Shown: piece after piece, positions 1 to 12,860 of the stretch
Layout: each line of letters opens with the position of its first letter
Position numbering within the stretch: the stretch's first letter is position 1
NCBI RefSeq assembly: GCF_000023945.1
Contig: NC_013158.1
Coordinates: 124,001 to 188,000 of the forward strand
Length of the DNA stretch: 64,000 bases
Direction of reading: 5' to 3'
Source: Halorhabdus utahensis DSM 12940
GTDB lineage: Archaea > Halobacteriota > Halobacteria > Halobacteriales > Haloarculaceae
Translations under genes and position numbers: made by a program
The notes under the pieces: model-generated
What the model was told of the DNA's origin: nothing
The model's database searches: none
What the model saw: only the letters and a program-made list of their open reading frames with translations

Positions 1-63
1 GATCAACCGCTCGCGGGCGTCCCCGTCGCTTGCGTCTTCCGTGTTGCCTGTGTCCGTGCTCAT
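1..63 (-). CDS. top6A: DNA topoisomerase VI subunit A, N-terminus only (cut by window edge)
   Basis: Only the first 21 codons are inside the window, reading leftward from the ATG at 63. They encode an acidic N-terminus that begins [10 protein letters not shown]. The ATG overlaps the stop of the upstream topoisomerase VI B gene (shared tcat on the plus strand, positions 60-63), which is the usual coupled B-A arrangement in haloarchaea. Subunit A would carry the catalytic tyrosine and Toprim domain of the type IIB enzyme. The sequence here is too short to show any domain, so the call rests on the overlap with top6B and on known gene order. Confidence 0.8.
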   Translation of the reverse strand, partial: MSTDTGNTEDASDGDARERLI

Positions 64-2492
64 TGTTCACCGTCCACTGTGAGTTTCTCCTCGGCGATGC
101 CCTCGACCGAAATGTCGAACTCGGCATCATCGCTTACCTCGTACGACAGTGCGGCCTCGTCGCCACTCGAAACGGTCGGCGACCACTTGATGAACCACTC
201 GCCCTCCATCTCGACGACGCGCGCGTCGTCGCCGTCAGCCTCGACGTTCGCCGGCTCGGCGGTCACGATGTCCGTGATCTCGACGTCGGCGTTCGTGCTG
301 TCGTTGTTCTCGACGACAAGACTGACTGTCCCGTCCTCACGCTCCCGCTCGAGAAGGACGTTGTTCATGATCCGGGCCAGCGAGTCGTCGATGTTCAACT
401 CTGCGCGCCCGGTCACCGCAGTCAGCTTCGTCGCCATCTCCGGGAGGATCGTCCCGAGTTTGTCCTGCTTTTCGCGGCGCTGACGACGCGACCGCCGCTC
501 GTTGAGGAACGACTTGAGTTCGCGGGCCGCCTCGCGGATCGCGAGTTCGATCTCGTCTTCGATCTCTGGAATGTTGGCGATGGCGTCCTTCGATTCGCTC
601 GTGAACGGGACGTTCGTCGAGGCGACGTGGATCATCACCACGGCCGGCCCCTTCGGAATCCCGCTGCCGCCCGGTTGATCGAGACCGTAGTTGCGCCAGT
701 TGATTGTCTTGACGACGTCCGTCGTCGCACACGCTCCCCGCTGGTAGACCAGCGGGACGCGGTTCGCGAACCGCATGACGTCGACCGGGCCACCCTCGTC
801 GAGTTCGCCACCGTAGGCGATACCCGCCTCGACGATGAACGGATCCCCGCCGTGGACGGAGGCGTCCCGCGTCGAGGCCGCGTAGAAGTCGGCGTCGAAC
901 TCCTTTCGCAGTCCTTCCTCGACGAGTCGCTCGGAAATCGGCGCGAGACAATCAGTGGGCGGCGAGATGATGTCCGTCTCGCGCATCGCTTCGAGGAGGT
1001 CGGCGGCCACATCACGGTTGTCAGCGATCTCCGTCACGTTCGGCACATCGTCGGGGACCGTCTCCATGATCGCCCAGATCTCCGTGGTGACGTTCTCACG
1101 GGCAGTCTCCCCGATCGTGGCGTCGTCGTATTCCTCGGTGTTTTCGGCGGCCCGCTCGACGTACTCGGCGAGCTGATCGCGAGTACATCGGTGGCGGTCG
1201 TCCTCGTCAACGAACTTCGCGGCGATCCGGTCGGCCAGCCCCTCGATCGTCGCGTCGTCTTTCCGTTTGCTGGTGGCCGCGTCGACCAGGCCATAGAGGT
1301 CCGAGGCCAGCGTCTCCCGGACGTCACCTTCGTCCGTGTTGCCGATGAGTTGGGCCCACGCGGCCGCGGTTGCCTTCTCCCGGACGGTGCTGCCGAACGT
1401 CGTGCCGAAGCCCTCGGCCGCAGCTTCGGCAGCCTCGTCGACGATCGCTCGGAGTTCGTGGTGAGCAACTCGCTCACGATCGTCGATCGCGTCGGCCACT
1501 TCGCGGGCGAAGGACTTCGTCGCGTCCTTGCCCTTGTTGGCGACGGCAGCCCTGACGGCCACCTCCACGTCACCCTCGTGGACCTGTGGCGGTCGCCAGG
1601 CCATCTCGCGACCGAAGTGTCGGTCCCGGAAGTTATCGAGGACTTTGTCGGACGTTTTCCCGCCTACGCGGGTGAACTCCCCCTGCAAGAAGCCGGACAC
1701 CGAATACGAATCGGTGGCTTCGAGCATCTTCAGCAGCGTCCCGAGTTCGACGCCGTGGGGATGGGGGCGGATCTCCTTGGTCTCGGCTGGCAAATCCGCG
1801 CCCTCGACGCGTTCGAACTTCGCCGGCTCGGCCATGTTCGGCTCGTGGAACTCGATGCGAGCGTGGGGGTTGACCACGGCCGTGTGCTTGATGTAGTCGT
1901 GGAGCTGCTGGCGCGCCCGGAGATTGGCCTCCAGTTCGACCTCGATTCGCGTCCCGTGGGGGCGATCCCAGGTCGTCGTCTCGTCGACATCGATCTCGGG
2001 CTCGTTGGTGTCAGTGTCAATGATCAACTCGAAGTAGTGAGCCTCCTCGGAGCCCTTGGTTCGGGAGGTGATCTTGGCGGGCTTGCCGGACGTCAATTGC
2101 GAATAGAGGACGGCTGCGGAGATCCCGATCCCCTGCTGACCGCGGTTCTGTTCTCGCTTGTGAAACCGGCTGCCGTACAGCAGTTTACCGAAGACTTTGG
2201 GGAGTTGCTCCCGCGTGATACCCGGGCCGTTGTCCTCGATGACCAGCCGGTAGTACTCGCCGACGTCTTCGATCTCGACGTAGACGTCGGGGAAGATATC
2301 TGCCTCCTCACAGGCGTCGAGACTGTTGTCGACACCCTCTTTGACGGCCGTGACGAGTGCCCGGGCTCCCGAGTCGAACCCGAGCATGTGCTTGTTCTTC
2401 TCGAAGAACTCGGCGATGGAGATCTGGCGCTGGCTCTCGGCCAGTTCCTCGGCGATCCCCTCCTCGCCGAGCGTCGACTGCATCGATGGCAT
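60..2492 (-). CDS. top6B: DNA topoisomerase VI subunit B
   Basis: This is the ATPase subunit of the type IIB topoisomerase, which relaxes and decatenates DNA by ATP-driven double-strand passage together with subunit A. At 810 residues it is long for the family, as is normal in haloarchaea. The GHKL fold is visible near the N-terminus: an Asn-containing box ([13 protein letters not shown], about residues 53-65), the DNGPGI box at about 109-114, and a [10 protein letters not shown] glycine-rich lid at about 139-148. The transducer domain follows ([20 protein letters not shown] region), then a C-terminal immunoglobulin-like acidic domain. It overlaps top6A by 4 bp, so the two subunits are likely co-translated. 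A second in-frame ATG lies three codons downstream of the chosen start (MPSMQST). No abnormality is seen. Confidence 0.97.
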   Translation of the reverse strand: MPSMQSTLGEEGIAEELAESQRQISIAEFFEKNKHMLGFDSGARALVTAVKEGVDNSLDACEEADIFPDVYVEIEDVGEYYRLVIEDNGPGITREQLPKVFGKLLYGSRFHKREQNRGQQGIGISAAVLYSQLTSGKPAKITSRTKGSEEAHYFELIIDTDTNEPEIDVDETTTWDRPHGTRIEVELEANLRARQQLHDYIKHTAVVNPHARIEFHEPNMAEPAKFERVEGADLPAETKEIRPHPHGVELGTLLKMLEATDSYSVSGFLQGEFTRVGGKTSDKVLDNFRDRHFGREMAWRPPQVHEGDVEVAVRAAVANKGKDATKSFAREVADAIDDRERVAHHELRAIVDEAAEAAAEGFGTTFGSTVREKATAAAWAQLIGNTDEGDVRETLASDLYGLVDAATSKRKDDATIEGLADRIAAKFVDEDDRHRCTRDQLAEYVERAAENTEEYDDATIGETARENVTTEIWAIMETVPDDVPNVTEIADNRDVAADLLEAMRETDIISPPTDCLAPISERLVEEGLRKEFDADFYAASTRDASVHGGDPFIVEAGIAYGGELDEGGPVDVMRFANRVPLVYQRGACATTDVVKTINWRNYGLDQPGGSGIPKGPAVVMIHVASTNVPFTSESKDAIANIPEIEDEIELAIREAARELKSFLNERRSRRQRREKQDKLGTILPEMATKLTAVTGRAELNIDDSLARIMNNVLLEREREDGTVSLVVENNDSTNADVEITDIVTAEPANVEADGDDARVVEMEGEWFIKWSPTVSSGDEAALSYEVSDDAEFDISVEGIAEEKLTVDGEQ

Positions 2493-2562
2493 TCTCTATG
2501 CAATCAGCGACCGCGGGCGGGCTAAAGCCTTCCGGGTAACTGGTGGGCCCGTCCGTGTCCGT

Positions 2563-3633
2563 TCAGTCAGCAGCTTCGAGTTTGACCGTTCTGGCGGCGT
2601 ATTCCTCGAGGAACGCACCGTGGCCGCCAACGGTCGTCCGGCCCTCGTCGGTCTCAAGCACCAGCGTGTGCTCGATCGGGAACTCGTTGGTGACCGGGTC
2701 GACGATTCCCTGGTTCGTCTCGACGACGCGGCCGGTGACGGTTTCGACGTCCGCCCCACCCTCGTTCGGTGTCGCCTCCACACAGGCACTCACGGCAGTC
2801 CCCTCCCGCAGATGCAGCGTTGCCTGGAAGACCGCGTGCTCGAAGCTGTCGTACGTTTGGGGCAACGGCGCCGCCTCGATCACGGACAGTTCGTCGGCAC
2901 TCAGCCAGAAGTTCGCCAGGAACGATTCGAACAGTGTCGGAACGATCCGCTCCTGAACCAGCGATATTGCCCGTTCGTCGCTGTTTGCGACCGTCATCAT
3001 CTCCGAAGAGGAGACGATACCGAACTCACCATCGACGGTCAGCATCACTGGGACTGGAACGTTCCAACTCCGGACAGCACTCGCCACGGGGCGATCGTAC
3101 GCCGCAAACTCGGTTGGGTCCGGCTGTGCATCCGTCACCAGCAGGAGGACGAACACGCCCCGCTCAACGGCGTCCTGAAGCCCCTCGATCACGCGCGGCA
3201 GCGTCGAATGGGGGATCGACAACGCGATCCGCTGTTCGGATTCCTCGATGTACTCGTTGATCCGTTTCACCACGGTGACCCGGGACTTGATCACGTCGAA
3301 GCGCTGGGGCCGGGATGTGGCCTCTGAAAAGCGACGTTCGAGTGCCGGCTCGATCTCTTCGAGACGGTTCGAGAGGATCTCGATAACGTCTTCCGGCCGC
3401 TTGGCGCGGATCTTCGTCGGGACGACGTGATCGTTGACCTCGACAAACCCCTGGTCTTCGAGTTCTTCACAGACGCTGTAGACGTACCGTTTGGAGACGC
3501 CAGTCGCGTCCGCGATCGTACTCGCCTTTGCCTCACCGTTTTCGAGGACCGCAAGATAGGTCTGGATCTCGGTGTCCGACAGTCCGAAGTGCGCTAACTG
3601 CCGAGCGAGTGCCGAATCGTCGCCTTCAGACAT
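2563..3633 (-). CDS. TrmB-family transcriptional regulator
   Basis: The 356-residue protein has an N-terminal winged helix-turn-helix (about residues 12-80, FGLSDTEIQTYLAVLENGEAK... then TGVSKRYVYSVCEELE) typical of TrmB/Lrs14-type archaeal regulators. A short helical linker follows (EIEPALERRFSE), then a C-terminal effector domain of the TrmB type. TrmB proteins usually bind sugars or other metabolites and control sugar uptake and central carbon genes; the ligand here cannot be read from sequence. It sits between the convergently oriented top6 genes and the divergent gyrBA, about 260 bp from gyrB. Regulation of topoisomerase genes by it is possible but unsupported by any operator I could recognise. 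Confidence 0.9.
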   Translation of the reverse strand: MSEGDDSALARQLAHFGLSDTEIQTYLAVLENGEAKASTIADATGVSKRYVYSVCEELEDQGFVEVNDHVVPTKIRAKRPEDVIEILSNRLEEIEPALERRFSEATSRPQRFDVIKSRVTVVKRINEYIEESEQRIALSIPHSTLPRVIEGLQDAVERGVFVLLLVTDAQPDPTEFAAYDRPVASAVRSWNVPVPVMLTVDGEFGIVSSSEMMTVANSDERAISLVQERIVPTLFESFLANFWLSADELSVIEAAPLPQTYDSFEHAVFQATLHLREGTAVSACVEATPNEGGADVETVTGRVVETNQGIVDPVTNEFPIEHTLVLETDEGRTTVGGHGAFLEEYAARTVKLEAAD

Positions 3634-3850
3634 GCCTGCCCCTCGAAGCGAGATGCGTCTTCAGTGTTCGGTCTCCCACTCGCCCTCTCCCTCGATATTT
3701 CGAGGCATTGAATAGGGTCGCCGCTGATTCCCTCCCCAGAGGCCCACCACACTGTTCGTTCGCCATACTAGTGGGTAATACTGGGTCCGGGGGGATAAAT
3801 TGTTTGTATCATTTCTTCGTCTATCTATCGTGCATGCCCGCGCGCACGTG

Positions 3851-3860
3851 AAATTTAAGA
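3851..3860 (+). promoter_or_regulatory. TATA-like element upstream of gyrB
   Basis: An AT-rich box (aaatttaaga) stands out in GC-rich surroundings about 38 bp before the gyrB ATG. Transcription would start roughly 25 bp downstream, leaving a leader of about a dozen bases. The rest of 3634-3892 holds no gene; it contains a second AT-rich patch around 3798-3830. Confidence 0.4.
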
Positions 3861-3874
3861 CCCCCGAGACGTAA

Positions 3875-8274
<4,400 letters not shown>

Positions 8275-8293
8275 CGACTGTCCGGCAAGCGGA

Positions 8294-8764
8294 TCAGTAC
8301 AGGGGCGGATTGTATTCGTGCGGGACAAAGATCCGTCGAATGTTCGTCCCGATTGCACTGCCGACTATGCCCAACAGGCCACTCAAGGGAACATATCCTA
8401 ACCCACGAAACGAAAAGAGCCCGATATAATTGTTCAGTGTAGTTACTGTATCCCCCCATTCTACCCCACTACTGTAAAGAAAATAGAAAAATAATATGAA
8501 GACAAAGCTCCCGACCCATGCCAGGGCAGCGAGGGTGAAACCGATGCGGAATCCGACCGCAGCGGCGTCAAACGTGTTTTTGCCGTACTGAAACCCGCCA
8601 GCAAGTCCACCAGCGGCCGGACTCAGTACGGCCACATCCATTCGTCCAATAGACGCTCCGACGACAGCTGTCAGGGCCATGATCGCGAATCCGACGACGA
8701 TTGGTTGCCACTCAGTACCGAAAACGCGGGTGCGGAGGGACTGCTTTTGAGCGGGGATGCTCAT
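8294..8764 (-). CDS. Haloarchaeal small polytopic membrane protein, paralogue 1 (DUF5518-like)
   Basis: Function unknown. From the ATG at 8764 the protein is 156 residues (MSIPAQKQSLRTRVFG...), a start chosen because the paralogue at 8966-9412 begins with a matching MSFPAQQQSLRSRVFG. It has about four hydrophobic segments, a glycine-rich GGLAGGFQYGKNT loop between the second and third, and a C-terminal IGTNIRRIFVPHEYNPPLY tail on the putative cytoplasmic side. The architecture resembles haloarchaeal DUF5518-type proteins, but I cannot confirm the family. It is convergent with gyrA and is separated from it by only 19 bp. Confidence 0.75.
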   Translation of the reverse strand: MSIPAQKQSLRTRVFGTEWQPIVVGFAIMALTAVVGASIGRMDVAVLSPAAGGLAGGFQYGKNTFDAAAVGFRIGFTLAALAWVGSFVFILFFYFLYSSGVEWGDTVTTLNNYIGLFSFRGLGYVPLSGLLGIVGSAIGTNIRRIFVPHEYNPPLY

Positions 8765-8891
8765 ATCCGTAATACCAAGATCATCTACTAAATCGTTACT
8801 ACTTTTGAGCTTATAACTATGAGGTGGCAGGCATGTTACTACCGCCTGTCGCTGAGACTGACTGACAGTGGCCATTGCCGTTGTCGTCGAG

Positions 8892-8945
8892 GACACCGTC
8901 GCCAGCGTCGACGTGATCCCCGGGACAGTGATCGAGGACGCGTAG
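8892..8945 (+). pseudogene. Duplicated 3'-terminal fragment of gyrA
   Basis: These 54 bp match the last 54 bp of gyrA (8221-8274) at a constant offset of 671 bp, with about five mismatches by eye. The reading frame is kept: [12 protein letters not shown] is identical and the fragment ends in its own TAG. Weaker similarity may extend a little further upstream, to about 8870. Downstream of both copies lies the 3' end of a paralogous membrane gene on the minus strand, so the fragment appears to be a passenger from a tandem duplication of gyrA-tail plus membrane gene. It has no start codon or other gyrA sequence and is not expected to be functional. Confidence 0.85.
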
Positions 8946-8965
8946 CGACCGTCCAGTGGGTTGGT

Positions 8966-9412
8966 TCAGTGCAGGGGTGGATTGTATTCGTGCGGGACCA
9001 GAATCCGTCGAAGGTTCGTCCCGACTGCACCGCCGATCGTTGCCAGCAACCCACCTACCAAAAGATACCCCAATCCATAATAGAGGACGAAAGGGAGGGG
9101 TGCCGCGGCTTCGGTCTCACCGAGATAAACCGCTCTGAAGACAACAAACGACACGGCCCCGCCAGTTGCGAGGGCCACACTGACCATGCCGATACGTAAT
9201 CCGAGTCCAGCCGAATCCCCCGTGTTCTTGCCGTAGTGGAAGCCGCCGACGAGCCCACCCACACCCGGACTCGTGAGCGTCAGATCAGCTCGTCCGATGA
9301 AGAACCCCACAGCTGCTATGACAGCCGTGACGACGAGACCGACGACAACTGGCTGCCAGTTGGTACCGAAAACGCGGCTTCGGAGGGACTGCTGTTGAGC
9401 GGGGAAGCTCAT
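8966..9412 (-). CDS. Haloarchaeal small polytopic membrane protein, paralogue 2 (DUF5518-like)
   Basis: Function unknown; 148 residues. It is clearly homologous to the neighbour at 8294-8764: N-terminus MSFPAQQQSLRSRVFGTNWQ, glycine-rich GGLVGGFHYGKNT loop, and C-terminal VGTNLRRILVPHEYNPPLH. Four hydrophobic segments are visible. The two copies differ widely in the last two membrane segments while both termini are conserved, which suggests the termini matter most. A TATA-like box on the minus strand (around 9440-9450) gives it its own promoter. The duplicated gyrA fragment lies just past its stop codon. Confidence 0.75.
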   Translation of the reverse strand: MSFPAQQQSLRSRVFGTNWQPVVVGLVVTAVIAAVGFFIGRADLTLTSPGVGGLVGGFHYGKNTGDSAGLGLRIGMVSVALATGGAVSFVVFRAVYLGETEAAAPLPFVLYYGLGYLLVGGLLATIGGAVGTNLRRILVPHEYNPPLH

Positions 9413-9767
9413 AGAGAACTGTTCTGAGGAACGTATAATAAATCTTTACGATATTTAGAATTCCTGAATAACCTGGGGTCCTCAGGGCCATATTCCCGAA
9501 CGATGCGGAGAGAACCATTCGATCAGACGGTCGTCTTCGCTCCGTCGACGCCATGAAGCGGAAGACTGGTGACGAGACCATCTCAGCGTAAGATAGCGCG
9601 GAGCCCCCTTCGTCAACGAGCAGCGCAGTCCGCGCAAGCGGACAAGGAGCGCAGTAGGGAGGGGAGGAGCGCGTCACATCCCTCGACAATCACAGTTCTC
9701 TGCACTCGGCCAACTTCCCCACTATCTAATAAAAGAATTTAACTACATAGAAATTCTTGAAACGAGT
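9413..9767. other. Gene-free stretch upstream of tnpB, probable left end of the element
   Basis: About 355 bp with no credible coding gene. The left part carries the minus-strand promoter of the membrane protein at 8966-9412. The centre is GC-rich and includes a perfect GTCCGC-gcaa-GCGGAC hairpin at 9628-9643 with a GNRA-type loop. The last 45 bp before the tnpB ATG are AT-rich (9724-9767) and probably hold the tnpB promoter and left-end sequences. No TnpA gene is present and I could not fix the exact left boundary. Confidence 0.45.
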
Positions 9768-11015
9768 ATGGAGGTGCGTCGCACGCTGCCGGTAAAACTG
9801 AAAGTTTCCGACAGCGACAGAGGCGCACTTCTCGACACTATCGACCAGTACAAACACATCGCCAACGAGACCTGCGACCACTGCTGGAACGAAAACGACT
9901 ACAAGCAAACCGCGAAGTACGCCGTCAAAGACGAGCTGTACCACGACCTGAAAGACGAGTACGATCTCACCGCAAATCTCGTCCAGCAAGCCATCTTCCA
10001 AGCCGTCGAAGCCGTCAAGGCAGGCGTCGAACGCCTCGAAAAGAACGAGGACACCAGCCAACCCGAGTTCACCGCCGACACTGCACGGTACGATAAACGC
10101 GCCGCCACCTTCCACGACGACCACGTTTCGTTGTCCACTGTGGACGGACGTATCATGGCCGATTACGTGCTGCCTGAAGATGAGACAGATACGCCGTTCG
10201 AAACGTATCTTGACGGCGAGGAGTGGGAGTTCCGCACCAGCACGCTCCACTACAAGCCGTTTGAAGACGAATTCTGGTTGCACATCGGCTTCAAACGCAT
10301 CGAGGCAGACACTGACAGCAGACAATCTGACGCTGATGTCCCCGAGCACAACAACACTGTCCTCGGGATCGACCTCGGCGTCGAGAACCTTGCTGTCGCG
10401 TCAACCGGGCGGTTCTGGACGGGCGACGAACTCGACCACTGGCACCGTGAGTTTCAACAGCGGCGGGGTGACCTCCAACAAGCCGGCTCACAGGAGGCTC
10501 ACCGTACACTCCAGCGTGTCTCGAAGCACGAGACGGCCTACTACAAGCGGCATCTCCATATCATTGCTAATGAGATCGTCGAAGAAGCGGTGGAACACGA
10601 GTGTTCGGTGATCGCCTTCGAAGACTTGACCGACATCCGCAAACGAGCACAGGGGGCGACGTGGCATCACCGCTGGCGCTTTAACCGCCTGTATGAATAC
10701 GTCGAGTACAAGGCCAAGGCCTACGGCATCGACGTTGAAGAACTGGAACGAAGCCCGCAGGCGCAGACGGTGCCAGCCTACTACACCTCACAACGTTGCA
10801 GTAGCTGTGGGTTCACGCACGAGGACAACCGCCCCACGCAAGAACACTTCGAGTGCCAGAAGTGTGGCTACGAGAATCGCGCCGACTACAACGCCGCGAA
10901 GAACGTAGCGGTGCGGTGTTGTCGGCGGCTACTCCGTCGCAACCAAAATGGGGGCGACGGAGGCGCACCCGTAAACGTCGCGCTGAATGGCGGGACGATG
11001 ACCGTGAACGTGTAA
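9768..11015 (+). CDS. tnpB: IS200/IS605-family TnpB, RNA-guided nuclease (IS1341-type element)
   Basis: TnpB proteins are RuvC nucleases guided by a reRNA/omegaRNA made from the 3' end of their own element, and are ancestors of Cas12. This 415-residue protein looks intact. It has an N-terminal helical OrfB_N-type region and a split RuvC domain with catalytic Asp202 (LGIDLGVENLAV), Glu285 (IAFEDLTDI) and Asp373 (ENRADYNAAKN). A zinc ribbon with C344, C347, C363 and C366 sits between the last two RuvC motifs. No partner TnpA transposase is nearby, so the element is a lone IS1341-type unit that would need TnpA in trans to move. Its right end abuts the stop codon of the membrane gene at 11148-11861. 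GC content is somewhat lower than in neighbouring genes. Confidence 0.95.
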   Translation: MEVRRTLPVKLKVSDSDRGALLDTIDQYKHIANETCDHCWNENDYKQTAKYAVKDELYHDLKDEYDLTANLVQQAIFQAVEAVKAGVERLEKNEDTSQPEFTADTARYDKRAATFHDDHVSLSTVDGRIMADYVLPEDETDTPFETYLDGEEWEFRTSTLHYKPFEDEFWLHIGFKRIEADTDSRQSDADVPEHNNTVLGIDLGVENLAVASTGRFWTGDELDHWHREFQQRRGDLQQAGSQEAHRTLQRVSKHETAYYKRHLHIIANEIVEEAVEHECSVIAFEDLTDIRKRAQGATWHHRWRFNRLYEYVEYKAKAYGIDVEELERSPQAQTVPAYYTSQRCSSCGFTHEDNRPTQEHFECQKCGYENRADYNAAKNVAVRCCRRLLRRNQNGGDGGAPVNVALNGGTMTVNV

Positions 11016-11147
11016 GCACCGACACCCCTTCGACGGGGAGACGGGCCTCTCCGTGCCACGTACTGTGGCCTGAACGGGAGTCCACGTCAAAGCCCCACCC
11101 TCAACGAGCGAACCCCTCTGTGGGTGAGCGAAGTAGGGTGGGGTAGT
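11016..11147 (+). ncRNA. Right end of the TnpB element and probable omegaRNA scaffold
   Basis: TnpB omegaRNAs are transcribed from the 3' end of tnpB through the right end into the flanking guide. Here a 9-bp perfect stem pairs 11093-11101 (CCCCACCCT) with 11135-11143 (AGGGTGGGG). Inside its loop is a smaller ACCC/GGGT hairpin (11112-11125). The scaffold probably begins within the last part of tnpB. The guide would be the sequence starting near 11148, which is the 3' end of the adjacent membrane gene. The boundaries are inferred from structure only. Confidence 0.55.
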
Positions 11148-11861
11148 TTACAACGGAGGCGGGTTGTATTGAGCCGGAACGACTATCCGCCTGAGACTGG
11201 TTCCGACGACGCTTCCGATCCCGCCGAGCAGCGCACTCCCAGGGATGAAAATCAATGCGAACGTAGCCAAAAAGAACATCGACGTTTGCGGACCGAACTC
11301 ATCCACCCCAGAGTATGCATTTTCGGATTGGTTCGCGCCGGATTCTCCGCTGCCCGGAGTATCGACGCCGGATGATCCTGGTCCAGATGCTCCATTGCCG
11401 GATGCTCCGTCGCCAGCATCATCCACACTGGTTGCTCCTTCCGGAGGTTCTCCCAGATTAGCTGTGTCTGGAGCGGATTCATCCACGCCGGAGTCTCCCA
11501 GGTCGTACGCTTCTGCACCACTTTCTATAGTGTCAGTTACCCCTACGTTTTCGTCTGCCGGGTCCATGGTTAACGTCCAGGAGCCACTCGCCATCAGCAC
11601 CAGCCCGACTACAATGGCCAGGGAAGCGCCGATCGCTCCGATTCGGTATCCGATTATAGTGGTACGCTTTGGGTGTTTCCCGTACAGGAAACCGCCAACG
11701 AGTCCGCCGAATCCCGCGGTCGCTAACATGAGTGGTAGCACACCACCTACCACGCTCACCAGCCCGGTCAGCAACATGACTGCGATGCCAGCAATGACTG
11801 ATAGCCAGTAGTCGGCGGACCCACGGGAGTGGAGGGACGTGAGGGCGTCGGGGATCGCCAT
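11148..11861 (-). CDS. Haloarchaeal polytopic membrane protein, paralogue 3 with a long Gly/Ser/Asp-rich loop
   Basis: Function unknown; 237 residues from the ATG at 11861 (MAIPDALTSLHSR...), chosen by alignment with the MSIPAQ/MSFPAQ starts of the two paralogues at 8.3-9.4 kb. An upstream in-frame ATG at 11879 exists. It shares the GGLVGGFLYGKHP loop and the C-terminal VGTSLRRIVVPAQYNPPPL tail. It is unusual in carrying about 95 extra residues between the third and fourth membrane segments. These are rich in Gly, Ser, Asp, Glu and Pro (for example DGASGNGASGPGSSG), low in complexity and predicted to be disordered and outside the membrane. The TnpB element ends immediately after its stop codon. 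Confidence 0.75.
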   Translation of the reverse strand: MAIPDALTSLHSRGSADYWLSVIAGIAVMLLTGLVSVVGGVLPLMLATAGFGGLVGGFLYGKHPKRTTIIGYRIGAIGASLAIVVGLVLMASGSWTLTMDPADENVGVTDTIESGAEAYDLGDSGVDESAPDTANLGEPPEGATSVDDAGDGASGNGASGPGSSGVDTPGSGESGANQSENAYSGVDEFGPQTSMFFLATFALIFIPGSALLGGIGSVVGTSLRRIVVPAQYNPPPL

Positions 11862-11956
11862 AGCTAAGATGAAAAGCATTATTGTATAAATCTTCTCCTC
11901 GTCATTCCGTCGTGATCGTTTGAACTATACAGATTGGCGTCATACGATCAGGAGCC

Positions 11957-12244
11957 ATGAGTTCGATCAAGCGACTTGTACTCGACCTTCTGAAGCCAAA
12001 CGAGATCGAGAACGTGGAATTTGCCAGGACACTCGCCGACCTCGACGGGGTCGAGGGGGCGAACGTTTCCCTACTCGAGTCCGACAAGGACGTTCAGAAC
12101 CTCAAGATCACGATCGAGGGCGAATCGATCGAAAACGATACCGTCGCCTCGACGATCGAAAATCTCGGCGGGACGATTCACTCCGTCGACGAGGTCGTCT
12201 GTGGCGATCGCATGGTCGAGGAAAGCTCGACCCATCAGGACTGA
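11957..12244 (+). CDS. DUF211 family protein
   Basis: A 95-residue ferredoxin-like-fold protein of the archaeal DUF211 family. Recognisable features are the N-terminal SSIKRLVLDLLKPNEIENVEFA, the central DGVEGANVSLLESDKDVQNLKITIEG and the closing ENLGGTIHSVDEVVCG. Members form small multimers; their biochemical role is not established. It lies 3 bp upstream of a VIT-family membrane protein, and this pairing recurs in archaea, which suggests a role linked to metal ion transport or its sensing. That link is an inference. Confidence 0.9.
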   Translation: MSSIKRLVLDLLKPNEIENVEFARTLADLDGVEGANVSLLESDKDVQNLKITIEGESIENDTVASTIENLGGTIHSVDEVVCGDRMVEESSTHQD

Positions 12245-12247
12245 CCC

Positions 12248-12829
12248 GTGTCGTCGAGACTGGCCAATCTTCGGGAACTGTTGAAAGACGAGGACGTCCG
12301 ATCGATCTCCCGTCGATACTTTATTTCGAACGGCTTCGACGGGACTTTGACGACCATCGGCATCATCGTGGGATCGTTCCTCGGTGGGAGTCAATCGAGC
12401 ATGGAGATCGTTCGGGTTGTCGCCGGGGGGACCGTCGGACTCGCAGCCTCCGGCGTCTGGAGCGTCTGGGAGATCGAGCGCGCCGAGAAGCTCGCGGAAC
12501 TCAAGGCAGTCGAGGAGAAGATGCTCACCGGCCTCGAAGGGACTGCACTCCACGACCGGAAAGGCGACGCCCGGAAGGTCAACGCTATGATGAGCGGACT
12601 CGGGCCGACGATCGGCATGCTTCTCCCGATCATTCCGTACTTTTTCGTCGGGGTTGCGCTGTCGATGATGTGGGCGACGGTCATCGGCGTGTTGATCGGG
12701 GTCTCCCTGCTGTTCGTCTTCGGTGCGTACATGGGCAACCTCTCGGAGCAGAACTGGGTGATTGCCGGACTCCGGACCGGGGTCGTCGGGCTCGTCGTCG
12801 GCGGCATCAATATCATTCTGCCCGGGTAA
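12248..12829 (+). CDS. VIT1/CCC1-family integral membrane protein
   Basis: A 193-residue membrane protein starting at a GTG 3 bp after the DUF211 stop. The N-terminal cytoplasmic stretch (DVRSISRRYFISNGFDGTLTTIGIIVGSF) matches VIT/CCC1 proteins, which carry iron or manganese across membranes. About five transmembrane segments follow, with an amphipathic helical insert in the middle (EIERAEKLAELKAVEEKMLTG), comparable to the metal-binding helices of VIT1. The archaeal subfamily found beside DUF211 is not functionally characterised, so the substrate is uncertain. Co-transcription with the upstream gene is likely. Confidence 0.85.
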   Translation: MSSRLANLRELLKDEDVRSISRRYFISNGFDGTLTTIGIIVGSFLGGSQSSMEIVRVVAGGTVGLAASGVWSVWEIERAEKLAELKAVEEKMLTGLEGTALHDRKGDARKVNAMMSGLGPTIGMLLPIIPYFFVGVALSMMWATVIGVLIGVSLLFVFGAYMGNLSEQNWVIAGLRTGVVGLVVGGINIILPG

Positions 12830-12860
12830 TTCTCCGCAAATCTCCCCAGCAGCCGAACAG

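Noticed and set aside
30-2525. 831-residue open frame opposite top6B
   Set aside because: It lies fully antisense to topoisomerase VI B. Long antisense frames are a by-product of high GC3, and its translation is rich in Arg/Val with no domain.
8765-8896. N-terminal extension of paralogue 1 to 8896
   Set aside because: The paralogue begins at the equivalent of 8764, and the extension runs through spacer DNA.
9285-9689. 134-residue minus-strand frame upstream of tnpB
   Set aside because: Overlaps the start of the membrane protein ending at 8966. The translation is Ser/Arg/Leu-rich, has no domain and crosses the structured GC-rich patch.
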